NCBI RefSeq assembly: GCF_900101615.1
Contig: NZ_FMZX01000008.1
Coordinates: forward strand, 113,217 to 177,216
Source: Belnapia rosea
Lineage (GTDB): Bacteria > Pseudomonadota > Alphaproteobacteria > Acetobacterales > Acetobacteraceae
Direction of reading: 5' to 3'
Length of the DNA stretch: 64,000 nucleotides
Below, in pieces: positions 34,693-42,885 of this stretch. Positions within the stretch are counted from its first letter, which is position 1, and each line of letters starts with the position of its first letter. Position numbers and translations under genes: made by a program. Under the pieces are notes generated by a model. The model made no database searches. It worked only from the letters and a program-made list of their open reading frames with translations, and was not told the origin of the DNA.

Positions 34693-35331
34693 ATGCGCGG
34701 CCACGACGGACCCCTCCCCTGCGCCGAAGCCGCCGTCCGAAGCGCCGTCGTCGAGGCGCAGGCCAGGCTGCGTGGCGTGGTCCTCAAGCACCTGAACGGC
34801 GACCGCCACGGCGCGGACGACGTCCTGCAGCGCTTCGCGATGCGTGCGCTCGAGCGAGCGGGAGAGCTGCGCGATCCGGCGCGGGTCCACGGCTGGCTGG
34901 GACGCGTGCTGTCCTCCACCCTCGCCGACCACGGGCGTGAGCTCGCGCGCCGACGGGAGAGCCTCGAGGACCCGCGGGAGTTCGCGGAGACGCTGGTTGC
35001 CCCGGAGCCGGAGCCTGCCCAATGGGCCTGCGACTGCATCGAGCCGCTGCTGGACGCGCTGCGGCCGGGTCAGGCGGCGCTGATCCGGCGCCTCGACCTC
35101 GGCGGGGAGCCGCGGGAGGTCGTGGCGATGGAGCTCGGCATCCTGCCGAACGCGCTGCACGTGAGGCACCACCGGGCGCGGCGGTCGCTGGCCGCGCTGT
35201 TGCTCGCCGCCTGCGTCACCTGCCCGACGGACAGCTTCATGCGCTGCGCCTGCCCGAAGCCTCCCTCGGTGGACGAGGCCCGCCGCACCCGCGCGGCCGC
35301 CTGTGCGGCACACGGCGAGGCACACGATTGA
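34693..35331 (+). CDS. ECF-like RNA polymerase sigma factor with C-terminal Cys cluster
   Basis: A 212-residue protein, with GAGGAG before the ATG at 34693. The open frame upstream is low in signal and probably not translated. Region 2 is seen as LKHLNGDRHGADDVLQRFAMRALERAG and LRDPARVHGWLGRVLSSTLADHGREL, region 4 as LLDALRPGQAALIRRLDLGG and PNALHVRHHRARRSLAALL. After region 4 comes a cluster, CVTCPTDSFMRCACP, that could bind metal. ECF factors with a Cys-rich tail have been found to respond to copper or zinc (CorE-like), and no anti-sigma gene is visible, which fits that type. Direct metal sensing is inferred. Confidence 0.82.
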   Translation: MRGHDGPLPCAEAAVRSAVVEAQARLRGVVLKHLNGDRHGADDVLQRFAMRALERAGELRDPARVHGWLGRVLSSTLADHGRELARRRESLEDPREFAETLVAPEPEPAQWACDCIEPLLDALRPGQAALIRRLDLGGEPREVVAMELGILPNALHVRHHRARRSLAALLLAACVTCPTDSFMRCACPKPPSVDEARRTRAAACAAHGEAHD

Positions 35332-35446
35332 TTTGGCTCAAGGCCACGTCGGCGCGAGTCCGACCGGATGGACCGCGCCCGAGCTCGACACCGCGGCGGT
35401 GGCATGGGTTGCCGTGTGGCAGCCGCTTTGGAGAGAGGAGAACCGC

Positions 35447-35746
35447 ATGAGGGTATCGAGGAACGCGGGTATGGGCCTGGCGGTGGTGCTGGCGGCGGGG
35501 CTGTCCGCCTGCGCGCCGCGGCAGCAGGCAGCGCCCCCGGCGGCTGTGGCGCCCGCCCCGGCCAGCGCAACCACGGCCGCCTCGGCCCCGGGTGACCACC
35601 AGGCGATGATGGCCCACTGCGCCGACATGCGGCAGCAGATGAGGCAGGGCGCGCAGATGTCGCCCGACATGCAGCGGATGGCGACCTACTGCCAGCACAT
35701 GGACCACACCATGGGTTCCCAGCGCGGCCGCTCAGGCCCGTACTAG
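35447..35746 (+). CDS. Met-rich lipoprotein, copper-associated (paralogue 2)
   Basis: A 99-residue protein with GAGGAG ahead of the ATG at 35447. The signal sequence ends L-S-A-C, a lipobox. An Ala/Pro linker leads to MMAHCADMRQQMRQGAQMSPD and MQRM, which matches the C-terminal part of the lipoprotein at 16658-17020 almost residue by residue. The two are probably members of one small family of copper-island lipoproteins. It follows the sigma factor on the same strand. Confidence 0.72.
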   Translation: MRVSRNAGMGLAVVLAAGLSACAPRQQAAPPAAVAPAPASATTAASAPGDHQAMMAHCADMRQQMRQGAQMSPDMQRMATYCQHMDHTMGSQRGRSGPY

Positions 35747-36026
35747 CGAGCCAACGACGGCGTGGCCCACCGGCCGCGCCGTCCACGGAGCCGCCCGCGT
35801 GGCTCGCCTAGACGGGGTCGCGCGATGGCCCGGATCGGCTTCATGCCGTGGGCGAACCTGGCGATCGTCTCCCTGTTCGCCTTGAGCTCGCCGCAGGGCA
35901 GGTAACGCACCTTGAGGTCGGCGGCCTCGGGACCGGCTCAAACTCCGGCGGCGCACTCCCATCTTCCTGATTGTGGGGAAATCTCCCGCCCCGCGCCGAC
36001 CCGGCCGCACGAACAAGGAAACACCG

Positions 36027-36503
36027 ATGAGACGACGGCTTCTTCTGGCGGCGCTGGCCGCGACCGGCGCCGCGGGCGGCGCCTCCGCGCAGCCAGAGCA
36101 ACCGGCGCAGCCCCTGCTGAGGGTCTGGCGCGACCCGGGCTGCGGTTGCTGCACCGGCTGGGTGGACCACATGCGGGCCGCCGGGTTCCGGGTCGAGGAC
36201 AACCTCGTCGCTTCGCCCGCCCCCGTCCGCCGGATGCTCGGCATCCCGTCGGACCTGCTCTCCTGCCACGCGGCCACCGTGGACGGCTACGCGCTGGAGG
36301 GGCACGTGCCAGCGGAGGCGGTGCGGCGCCTGCTGGGCGAGCGCCCGGCAGGCGTGCGCGGCCTCGCCGTCCCGGCCATGCCGACCGGCTCTCCGGGAAT
36401 GGAGGTGCCGGGCGAGCCGGACGACACCTACGACGTCGTCGCCTTCGACGGCGGCGACGGGCGCCGCGCGTTCATGCGCTTCCGGGGCGGCCGCGCCGTC
36501 TGA
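36027..36503 (+). CDS. DUF411 metal-binding protein (CopG-like)
   Basis: A 158-residue exported protein with AAGGA before the ATG at 36027. The signal is MRRRLLLAALAATGAAGGASA. The DUF411 domain shows VWRDPGCGCCTGWVDHMRAAGF, with a C-G-C-C motif, and PSDLLSCHAATVDGYALEGHVPAEAV, with a further Cys and His. Family members are thioredoxin-like, common in copper and silver clusters and sometimes called CopG; they are thought to handle Cu(I)/Cu(II) redox. The island's last clearly recognisable copper gene. Confidence 0.88.
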   Translation: MRRRLLLAALAATGAAGGASAQPEQPAQPLLRVWRDPGCGCCTGWVDHMRAAGFRVEDNLVASPAPVRRMLGIPSDLLSCHAATVDGYALEGHVPAEAVRRLLGERPAGVRGLAVPAMPTGSPGMEVPGEPDDTYDVVAFDGGDGRRAFMRFRGGRAV

Positions 36504-36855
36504 GGGACAGGCCCATCGGCCGGGCTGACCCACGCGGCGCCTTGGACGGAGGGCGACCGGGAAGTCTGAAGACCCGGACCGGAACGCCTCGGGCCGAGGC
36601 GCCGCCGGGATGCTCCGGAAGCGCACCGGCCCACCCGGCTGGCCGGTCGGAACCGCTCGCGAAAGCCCCTGTAATCTTTCAATAATTCGGACCGGAATTG
36701 CCGCGCGAGTCGAAGGGGTTACGGGCGTCTTTCCCTACGGATCGCGCTGAACTTCACTACGGATCGCGCCAGAGCGGCGGCCTGCCGCGCGGGCGAGCAA
36801 GGCCGGGCGACGGCACCGATTCCAAGGGCCGCCGCCCACCCTGCCGCCGCACGGC
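36504..36855. other. Gene-free stretch with a 13-bp direct repeat
   Basis: No gene seen. CTACGGATCGCGC occurs at 36735-36747 and again at 36757-36769, 22 bases apart. A short A/T-rich piece lies at about 36665-36700. The repeat lies on the far side of the 3' end of the receiver remnant. Confidence 0.5.
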
Positions 36856-37125
36856 TCAACGGCTCGACCGCAGCACCCGCGACACGCTCTCGGCCGAGTA
36901 GGGCTTGTGCAGGAGCTCGAAGCCCCGGGCGCCGCCATTCGCCAGCACATGGCTGTAGCCGCTGGTCAAGACGACCGGCAGGTCCGGCCACCTGCGCCGG
37001 ATCTCCTTCCCGAGCTCGATCCCGTTCATCCCCGGCATCACCACGTCCGAGAACATCACGTCGAACCCACTGGCGTCCTCCTCAAGCAGGTCGAGGGCGG
37101 CCCTGGCGTTCGGCGCCCAGGTGGC
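36856..37125 (-). pseudogene. Truncated receiver domain, remnant of a hybrid histidine kinase
   Basis: About 89 codons remain. The residues from NARAALDLLEEDASGFDVMF onward are a receiver domain: phosphoryl Asp in FSDVVMPGMNGIELG, Thr/Ser in VVLTSGYSH, Lys in LLHKPYS. The first 30 or so residues, including the acidic pocket that every receiver needs, are missing, and the frame upstream runs into a repeat array with no sequence like a sensor kinase. So the gene has been cut, with the break near 37112-37160. This is probably a scar from insertion of mobile DNA. Confidence 0.75.
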
Positions 37126-37170
37126 ACGGGACCGACGAGACCCGGCCGCATCGGGGTCGGCACCCGTCGT

Positions 37171-37372
37171 GAACTGTGACGCTGCCTCGGCCGCCAACCT
37201 GTGACGCCTGCCGACCGGGACCGGTGACGCCGCCTCCCGAGTGACCTGTGACGCGAGTGCAGCCAGGAACTGTGACGCGGACGGGTCGCGCACTGTGACG
37301 CGCTCCTCACTCGATACCGTGACGCCGTTCGACTGAGAACTGTGACGCCGCCCGACCGGGGTACCGTGACGG
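37171..37372 (+). repeat. Iteron-like array: nine GTGACG repeats, 23-25 bp apart
   Basis: The core TGTGACGC (or C/G-GTGACG-C/G) starts at 37175, 37200, 37223, 37247, 37271, 37294, 37318, 37341 and 37365. The spacings are 25, 23, 24, 24, 23, 24, 23 and 24 bases. GAACTGTGACGC is exact in three copies. The intervening bases differ. A regular step near 24 bp with conserved half-sites is what arrays of protein-binding sites look like, such as plasmid iterons or transposase-binding sites at element ends. The step is not a constant multiple of three, so it is not a coding repeat. Confidence 0.85.
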
Positions 37373-37528
37373 CATCGCCGTCGGCGGACACAAGGATTGG
37401 CTGCAAAGGATTTCATAGCCGGGCGGGCTGGCAGGCGGTGCCCTCGCCGGGTGACACGGACCGTCCGGGTAGACCGGCCCCCGGAGCCCTGGCATGCCTG
37501 CAGGGCAGGCTGATCTGGGCGGCAAGGC

Positions 37529-38584
37529 ATGGCGTGGACCGAGGCTGAACTGCGTGCGATCGCCGAGGGCGAGGTGGCCGCGGACAACTCCGGCGCCATC
37601 CCGACCGGCCTTCCGGAACCAGAGCGTGCCGCCTGGCGCCAGGGCTACGCCAGGGGCTGGAACGGCCTGGGCCAGCCACGGCAGGTCGACATCCCCGAGC
37701 ACGCCTTCGAGCGCGACGCCTGGAGCCAGGGATGGCAGGCAGGCTGGGCGGTCTGCAAGGCCGCAGGACGGGGCTACACCGAACGGCTCCGCGAGGCGCT
37801 CTGGGACCGGGTGTTGAAGGTCGAGGGCATCGACGCGAGCCGGTGGTCTCTTCCCGAGCGCGACGCCTACGACGACGGCGCCGCCGCGGCCTGGGCGGGC
37901 TTGGAGGGAATCCCGGCGGCGCGCTACCGCGGGCGCCTGCGGGAGTTCGTCCTCTACTGGATCGCTGGCTGGCAGGACGCATTCCGCGAGCTGGTCGAGG
38001 GCGATCCCGCCGCCGCGCGCCGCGCGGACGAGTTCAGGCGACAAGCGGGCAGCGAGGGCGAGGAGCCGGACGCTCCGGGAGGTGCCGATGGTCGCCCAAG
38101 GTCGGGCGCGGAGCGCCAGCGGGCTTATCGGGAGCGCAGGGCCACCGCCTGGATCACCATGCCCGTAGCGGCGCAGGCTGGCTTCCGGGAGGTTGCAGCC
38201 CGGAGAGGCACGAGCCTGGACCGGACCTTACAGCCGGTCCTGGAGAGAGCGCTGCGGCTGCTTGAGAGCCTGGACGGGAACACGGACGCTCTGAAGGCCG
38301 GGGCGCCGCACGGGGAGCCGCCGTCCGCGGAAGCAAGTGGCGCTCCGGCCCCAGCCGTGGCTGTCGAAGAGGCCGCGACCAGAAAGCCGGAACCGGCCGC
38401 CTTGGAACCGCCCCCGGCCGGAGGGCCGCCTGCGGCGCGCAAGGACTCCGTGCAGGTCGAGGTATCCGGGCAGACGCGCGAGCTGCTCGACGAGGTCTGC
38501 CGCCGCCTGGGGCGGCCACGGGATGTCGTGCTCGTCCACATGGCGGAGGCGATGCGCGAAGGGTTGGTGCAGAGCGAAGCCTGA
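37529..38584 (+). CDS. Hypothetical protein with Rmf/CrpP-like repeats
   Basis: A 351-residue protein starting just after GGCAAGGC. The N-terminal 160 residues contain several copies of A-W-x-x-G-x-x-A-G-W-type motifs, for example AAWRQGYARGWNG and RDAWSQGWQAGW, resembling the ribosome-modulation-factor/CrpP motif. The middle is a charged linker with SGAERQRAYRERR; from about residue 205, TAWITMPVAAQAGFREVAARRG looks like a ribbon-helix-helix or helical DNA-binding unit, and the C-terminus DSVQVEVSGQTRELLDEVCRRLGRPRDVV may be a second. Proteins with such repeats are frequent on plasmids and islands of alphaproteobacteria. No known function. Confidence 0.7.
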   Translation: MAWTEAELRAIAEGEVAADNSGAIPTGLPEPERAAWRQGYARGWNGLGQPRQVDIPEHAFERDAWSQGWQAGWAVCKAAGRGYTERLREALWDRVLKVEGIDASRWSLPERDAYDDGAAAAWAGLEGIPAARYRGRLREFVLYWIAGWQDAFRELVEGDPAAARRADEFRRQAGSEGEEPDAPGGADGRPRSGAERQRAYRERRATAWITMPVAAQAGFREVAARRGTSLDRTLQPVLERALRLLESLDGNTDALKAGAPHGEPPSAEASGAPAPAVAVEEAATRKPEPAALEPPPAGGPPAARKDSVQVEVSGQTRELLDEVCRRLGRPRDVVLVHMAEAMREGLVQSEA

Positions 38585-38799
38585 CGACATCGCGGGCAAC
38601 GCACCAAGGATAGGCGCCGCCCACGGTCGGCGCCGCCGCTGGCTGCCGGAGGTGCCGAATGCCGCCGACCGCGTCCGGCCCGCGCGGCGCCGAGGCCGTG
38701 ATTTGCCCGCCGATCAGCACAGCGCCACGGTCGCGGCCGGACGCCCTCGGCCGGACCGGTCGCGCCACCGGCACCGGGGGTCGCCAGACGGGAGGCCGC

Positions 38800-39093
38800 A
38801 TGCCTGACAAGGAATCCACGAGGCCGGGGCACGTCTCCTCCCCGCTGGCCCGGCCGGATGGACAGCCGCCCGTCGTGCCCGGCGCCGACGGCGCCTGGCT
38901 GCTGGAGCTGTCCAGAGGGCCGGGGGGCAGGTTCGAGTTCTTCCACGAGCGGGTCGGCGGCATCGTTCGCGTCACCGGCCAGGCGGTGCTCCGGCACCCT
39001 GCGGGGAACGTCGTCCAGCCGGTCACCGTCGTTATGCGAGACGAGGACGCCGGGGAGCTTGGGGCCGGGGTCGTGGGTATCCTTGGGTCGTAG
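38800..39093 (+). CDS. Hypothetical protein
   Basis: A 97-residue protein with GGAGG four bases before the ATG at 38800. It has beta-rich segments GAWLLELSRGPGGRFEFFHERVGG and QPVTVVMRDEDAGELGAGVVG, no membrane or signal segment. It follows the Rmf-like gene on the same strand. I do not recognise it. Confidence 0.5.
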   Translation: MPDKESTRPGHVSSPLARPDGQPPVVPGADGAWLLELSRGPGGRFEFFHERVGGIVRVTGQAVLRHPAGNVVQPVTVVMRDEDAGELGAGVVGILGS

Positions 39094-39155
39094 CTCCTGG
39101 TGCGCGTGGACACCGGAGAAAAGGAAACCGGCACGGTCGTCGGCCACCGCACAGC

Positions 39156-40739
39156 CTATTGTCCTTCGCCTCGCGCGAACCGACGCAGCCCTGGTTTGGC
39201 GCGAACCCATGGGGTGACCCACTCCGGATCCAGTTCCTTCGACTCCATCACGAGATCCCGGTTGGCCAGGACCGACAGGGCCGGGTTCATCCTGCGTGGC
39301 GTCCACCCCAGGCTACCGGCCAGCTTCGAGACGACCGCGCCGTCGTCCGCGGCGAGAAGCGACGCCGCCACCGTGCGCGCGTCGTCCAGCGGATTGCCGA
39401 CCTCGAAGATGGGGTCGAACACCTCGAACAGGCCAGCCTCGGGTGTCAGCACGTGAAAGCCCAGCACGTCCATGGGAATGCACTTGTGGAGGCGCACCAA
39501 CCCCGAGCGCTCCAATTCGTCGACGGCGTCGACCAAGTCGTCGTCTGGAAGGCTGGTGCCCTGCCGCAGTTCGTCCGGGGAAAGCTGGGGGTCCATCTCG
39601 CGGCCCGTCTCGGAACCGAGGATCAGGCTCCGGGCAACGCACTCGGCCTCCATCGAGAGGCCGCGCCGGTTCCTTGCCCGCGAAGGTGCGGGGACGGGCA
39701 CCGGAGCGGGCGCCGTGAGCGGCGGCAACACTGCCCGGGACGGCGCCGGGAGGAAGGCAAGAAGCCCGGTGCCGAGGCGCTCGGCGAGATCGGCGAATTC
39801 CAACACCGAGGCTTCGTCCACCACGATGCGTTGCCCGAGCGCCAGGGAGGTGTCGCTGCTCCGCCTGACGTAGTCGGCGTCGACCACGCCCTCGCAGTGG
39901 GCGAGAAGATGCCTGCGCTGGTAGTGCAGCTTGAGGCGGGCGAAGTAGGCGGGGGTGAGGATGTCCTCGAAGCCCTTGCCGGTCTGGTGCCGCCAGAGCG
40001 CGCTCGCGTCATCGAGCCGCTGGAACAGGTTCCTCGGCGGAGGGGTCGTGCCCGGCATGGCTTCCCAGACCCGTTCGGCCAGGCGCTGCACGGAGGTCAC
40101 GATATCCGAGACCGCCTTCTCGCGCAGGAGGCGGGCATCCACCTCCGCCTCGTCCGGCGGCATGCGCTCGCGCCACTGGGTTCTCATGGTGGCGGCGCGA
40201 CGAGCGTTGTCGAGCGTGTGGCCGAAGGTCCGGGAGACGGAGTTGTGGCCGCAAGCGGGGCAGAAGAACGCGGATCCCACAAAAGAGTAGCGGCACCCGC
40301 ACGCCTCGCACGTATCCCGAAGCCGGAATGGCTCGGTGGCCTGAACCGGGACCATCTCCGGATCCGGCGGCCCTTTCACCTCGCTGGTGATGCTCACCAA
40401 GCCGCCTGGCCGCTGCCTCGCGTTCCACGATCGGGAGTCGGCCCGCACGGCGCGGCTGAGGCGGCCCTTGAACTGGTTGACCGCATACTCCTGGCCAGCC
40501 TTCACCTGGGCCTGCGTGTGCCAGCTGCCGCGCGGGGCCGTGTGGCGGCACATGGGGCAGAAGACCTCGCCTTCCTTCACAAGCGAGTTCCAGTCGTCGC
40601 CATGGACCTTGAATGTGAACAGGCACTGCTCGGCAGGGCACTCGCGGTCGAGGAAACCCTCGGCATCCGCCTCGAGCGGCACCGCGACCTCGACCTGACC
40701 CTGCATGCTCTGCAGTTCGCGCATCAGCTTCTCGAACAC
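39156..40739 (-). CDS. Large zinc-ribbon protein of unknown function
   Basis: A protein of about 527 residues. The GTG at 40739 is favoured because GGGAGA lies eight bases before it; an ATG at 40724 is possible, and the frame is open further upstream. It has several Cys pairs: ECPAEQCLFTF, VFCPMCRHTAP, and a zinc ribbon TCEACGCRYSFVGSAFFCPACGHNS. Middle: helical with LHYQRRHLLAHCEGVVDADY, an R-x-x-x-x-H pattern reminiscent of HEPN-type RNases, but not complete. The C-terminal 150 residues look like winged helices (PDDDLVDAVDELERSGLVRLH). It faces a second zinc-ribbon gene across about 130 bases. Function unknown. Confidence 0.7.
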   Translation of the reverse strand: MFEKLMRELQSMQGQVEVAVPLEADAEGFLDRECPAEQCLFTFKVHGDDWNSLVKEGEVFCPMCRHTAPRGSWHTQAQVKAGQEYAVNQFKGRLSRAVRADSRSWNARQRPGGLVSITSEVKGPPDPEMVPVQATEPFRLRDTCEACGCRYSFVGSAFFCPACGHNSVSRTFGHTLDNARRAATMRTQWRERMPPDEAEVDARLLREKAVSDIVTSVQRLAERVWEAMPGTTPPPRNLFQRLDDASALWRHQTGKGFEDILTPAYFARLKLHYQRRHLLAHCEGVVDADYVRRSSDTSLALGQRIVVDEASVLEFADLAERLGTGLLAFLPAPSRAVLPPLTAPAPVPVPAPSRARNRRGLSMEAECVARSLILGSETGREMDPQLSPDELRQGTSLPDDDLVDAVDELERSGLVRLHKCIPMDVLGFHVLTPEAGLFEVFDPIFEVGNPLDDARTVAASLLAADDGAVVSKLAGSLGWTPRRMNPALSVLANRDLVMESKELDPEWVTPWVRAKPGLRRFARGEGQ

Positions 40740-40871
40740 AATGACGCTCTCCCTGGCGCCGGACTCCTGCCCGGCACGGTCAGCACATTTGTCTGCAATC
40801 TCGGCCTTGTCGTGCACCGAGCCACCGGATCGATGACATATTTCGCTGGACGAAACCAATGAGGACACAGA

Positions 40872-41399
40872 GTGCCGACGCTCAGGCAAAAAATCGCAAC
40901 CGAGATGGTGGGCGTGATTAGGCAGTTTAGCCCGTGCCAGTACAGGCATGAGGATGGGCGCCAATGCGGAGCAGCCAACTATAAGCCCGTGGCTAGGGAG
41001 CAACACGGTGTTGACCTCCAGTGCAGGACTTGTGGTCGCTTCGTAGAGGGAAAGGCTTACCGCTGCCGTCGGTTACCAACTGCGGAAGAACAGGCAACCG
41101 CCCTGCCGAAACGTCGCAAAATCCCAGGAGGTTCGTTTGCGGTATGGACGAGACAATGTCAGCAGGGCCACAAAGTAGATCTGCACATCGCAGAATACGA
41201 CGGAAGCGGTGACGTTCTGATTCGCGTCGTGCGACATGAGGATCAGCCAGAGGCGATGCGAAGCGCACGACGGATCCGTACCGGAAGCCGTGCTGGCCAT
41301 ACAGTTACCGACATCCATCTGTCGGTACTACTACCTCACATTTTTCCTGTGGTTGCGCGGGGTCGCTTGCCGCACCGCTTCGCGAAGCGGACCTTCTGA
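40872..41399 (+). CDS. Hypothetical Cys-rich protein
   Basis: A 175-residue protein starting at a GTG with GAGG upstream. Cysteine motifs PCQYRHEDGRQCG and LQCRTCGRFVEG resemble a zinc finger, and WTRQCQQGHKVDLH a third. The rest is basic. It is divergent from the zinc-ribbon protein gene, so a shared control region is likely. Composition becomes A/T-richer toward its end, where the gene-free stretch begins. The C-terminal 40 residues may not be authentic. Confidence is moderate. Confidence 0.45.
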   Translation: MPTLRQKIATEMVGVIRQFSPCQYRHEDGRQCGAANYKPVAREQHGVDLQCRTCGRFVEGKAYRCRRLPTAEEQATALPKRRKIPGGSFAVWTRQCQQGHKVDLHIAEYDGSGDVLIRVVRHEDQPEAMRSARRIRTGSRAGHTVTDIHLSVLLPHIFPVVARGRLPHRFAKRTF

Positions 41400-42506
41400 G
41401 ATTGAAATACCATCCAGTATTTCGCGCTGATTCGTCGCTTTCCGTTCGAAGTGGATGAACGTCTGCAGTCAGACGAGGCATGAGTGTTTCGTGCGCGGCT
41501 GCTACGTGCGCTGTGTTCCTCACCACCAGGCGGCCAAAGAAATCCATTCAGGATGCGGGTCCGGCACGTTGCCGAGGAAGCGTTCGAGACCGCAGTGATC
41601 CACTTAGTGCACTGACACAGACAGAAGGTGCAGGCTGCGCTGGCTCCGTCACGCAGGAAGCCAAACACACTGATGCCGTCTGCACCTTCTGAATGTGTCG
41701 CTGCACTAGGTGTTTATCCGTACATCGGAGACGGAGAATGGCCGAGAGGATGGAGGCTTGGGACCAAGTGCTGGAGCCTCATCGTGATGCTGCAGATAGT
41801 GGATGTTTGGCACCAAGCACGTCCTCAATGCCTCTCCCGAACGCATACCTTTTTTATCTCGCCGAGGAGATGGTCGTCCGATTGAGCGCGGCGATTTTAT
41901 CCTGCCTTCCAGTGGTATCTGATTGCGCCAGTCGTCTGTCAGTTCGGCATGTGGGGGCAGCCATTTCCGTATGGGCATTGTGCGTTTGGCTGTGCAATCG
42001 TGACGGCGTTCAATCCGGGAACTGTGGTGCTGGCTGCAGTCGAGTTGTTACAGCGCTGAGACCGGACCGTGCTCATGCAGATGTGCATATCTGAACTTAC
42101 ATGGATTCCGAGCGCCAACCCGACCTGATTGGGGTGGTAGGTCGTGGCGGTTCCTGCGGCGGTAGCCAGTGAAAAGGAAAATCGAAAGGATTCGCGCCTT
42201 TCTTGCCTTCCATAAAAAGGATTCCGGCTCCCACCAGGTATATCCGCATGACGCGCGCCTCCTTCTTCATTCACCGGAAAATCTATTGCAGCGTTCTGGC
42301 GTTCATGATGCGTTCACGGTCATGACGAACACGCCTCCCCTCCCCGAGACGGCTCCGCCGGACGCCCTGGGCGCTCCGGCGAGCCACGTCGCGGGACTGC
42401 GGCCAAGGCGTCCCTCCGTCATCCCCGCGCCCGGCTAGGGCGCCGTCGGCCGCGTTCCGCGGCCGGTGACCACGCGACACCACCCCCAGCAGGAACAGGA
42501 GACGCC
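41400..42506. other. Low-GC gene-poor region
   Basis: About 1.1 kb with lower GC than either side and no convincing gene. Open frames exist on both strands but are short, overlapping and lack start signals. A 12-bp inverted repeat (41622-41691) lies within. The last 190 bases before the next gene return to high GC. This could be decayed mobile DNA or hold an RNA gene that cannot be recognised by eye. Confidence 0.6.
41622..41691. repeat. Perfect 12-bp inverted repeat with 46-base spacer
   Basis: CAGAAGGTGCAG at 41622-41633 and CTGCACCTTCTG at 41680-41691, exact complements. The 46 bases between show no clear fold. Possibly ends of a tiny mobile element, a hairpin RNA, or an operator pair. 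Confidence 0.7.
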
Positions 42507-42878
42507 ATGATCATCATCGGCGAAGGCGGACACGTGTCCGGTGACGTGGAAGCGGAGGCCCGACGGCTGGAGGCGCTCGCCGCCGACATGCGTCGGTTCG
42601 GGGCGCCGACGCCGCCCTCGGTGGAGGAACTCGCGGCGGCGCCACTGCTCGAGGCGTGGTCCGTCTCCGCGCGACCGACACTGTGCCTGGTCGGCATGGT
42701 CACCGGCCACCCGGAGCTGCGCGGCCCGCGCTGCCAGACTTCCGACCTCTGGGCCTTCGCGCCCGTGCTGGGTTGGGCACGCACGCTGAACCGCCTGTAT
42801 CGGCTCGGCGCGCCGCACGCGCGGCATCCCGTCGTCCCGATGCGCGAGGCTCCAGACCGCGCACTCGGCGGGAGGTGA
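42507..42878 (+). CDS. DUF6634-like hypothetical protein
   Basis: A 123-residue protein with AGGAGACGCC before the ATG. From memory it resembles a family of unknown function (DUF6634) found on alphaproteobacterial plasmids: LEALAADMRRF near residue 22, LLEAWSVSARPTLCLVGMVTGHPELRG in the middle, and SDLWAFAPVLGWARTLNRLYRLG near residue 95. No catalytic motif is obvious. It ends 7 bases before the FtsH-like gene, so the two are expressed together. A role linked to the protease is suggested by position only. Confidence 0.7.
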   Translation: MIIIGEGGHVSGDVEAEARRLEALAADMRRFGAPTPPSVEELAAAPLLEAWSVSARPTLCLVGMVTGHPELRGPRCQTSDLWAFAPVLGWARTLNRLYRLGAPHARHPVVPMREAPDRALGGR

Positions 42879-42885
42879 CGCCGCC

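Noticed and set aside
37171..37372. CRISPR array
   Set aside because: The conserved unit is only 8-12 bases and the spacers about 13 bases, far shorter than any CRISPR, and no cas gene is nearby.
37126..37599. N-terminal extension of the receiver gene through the repeat array
   Set aside because: The open frame is a result of GC content. The residues are repeats of eight with changing step and do not resemble a kinase or receiver.
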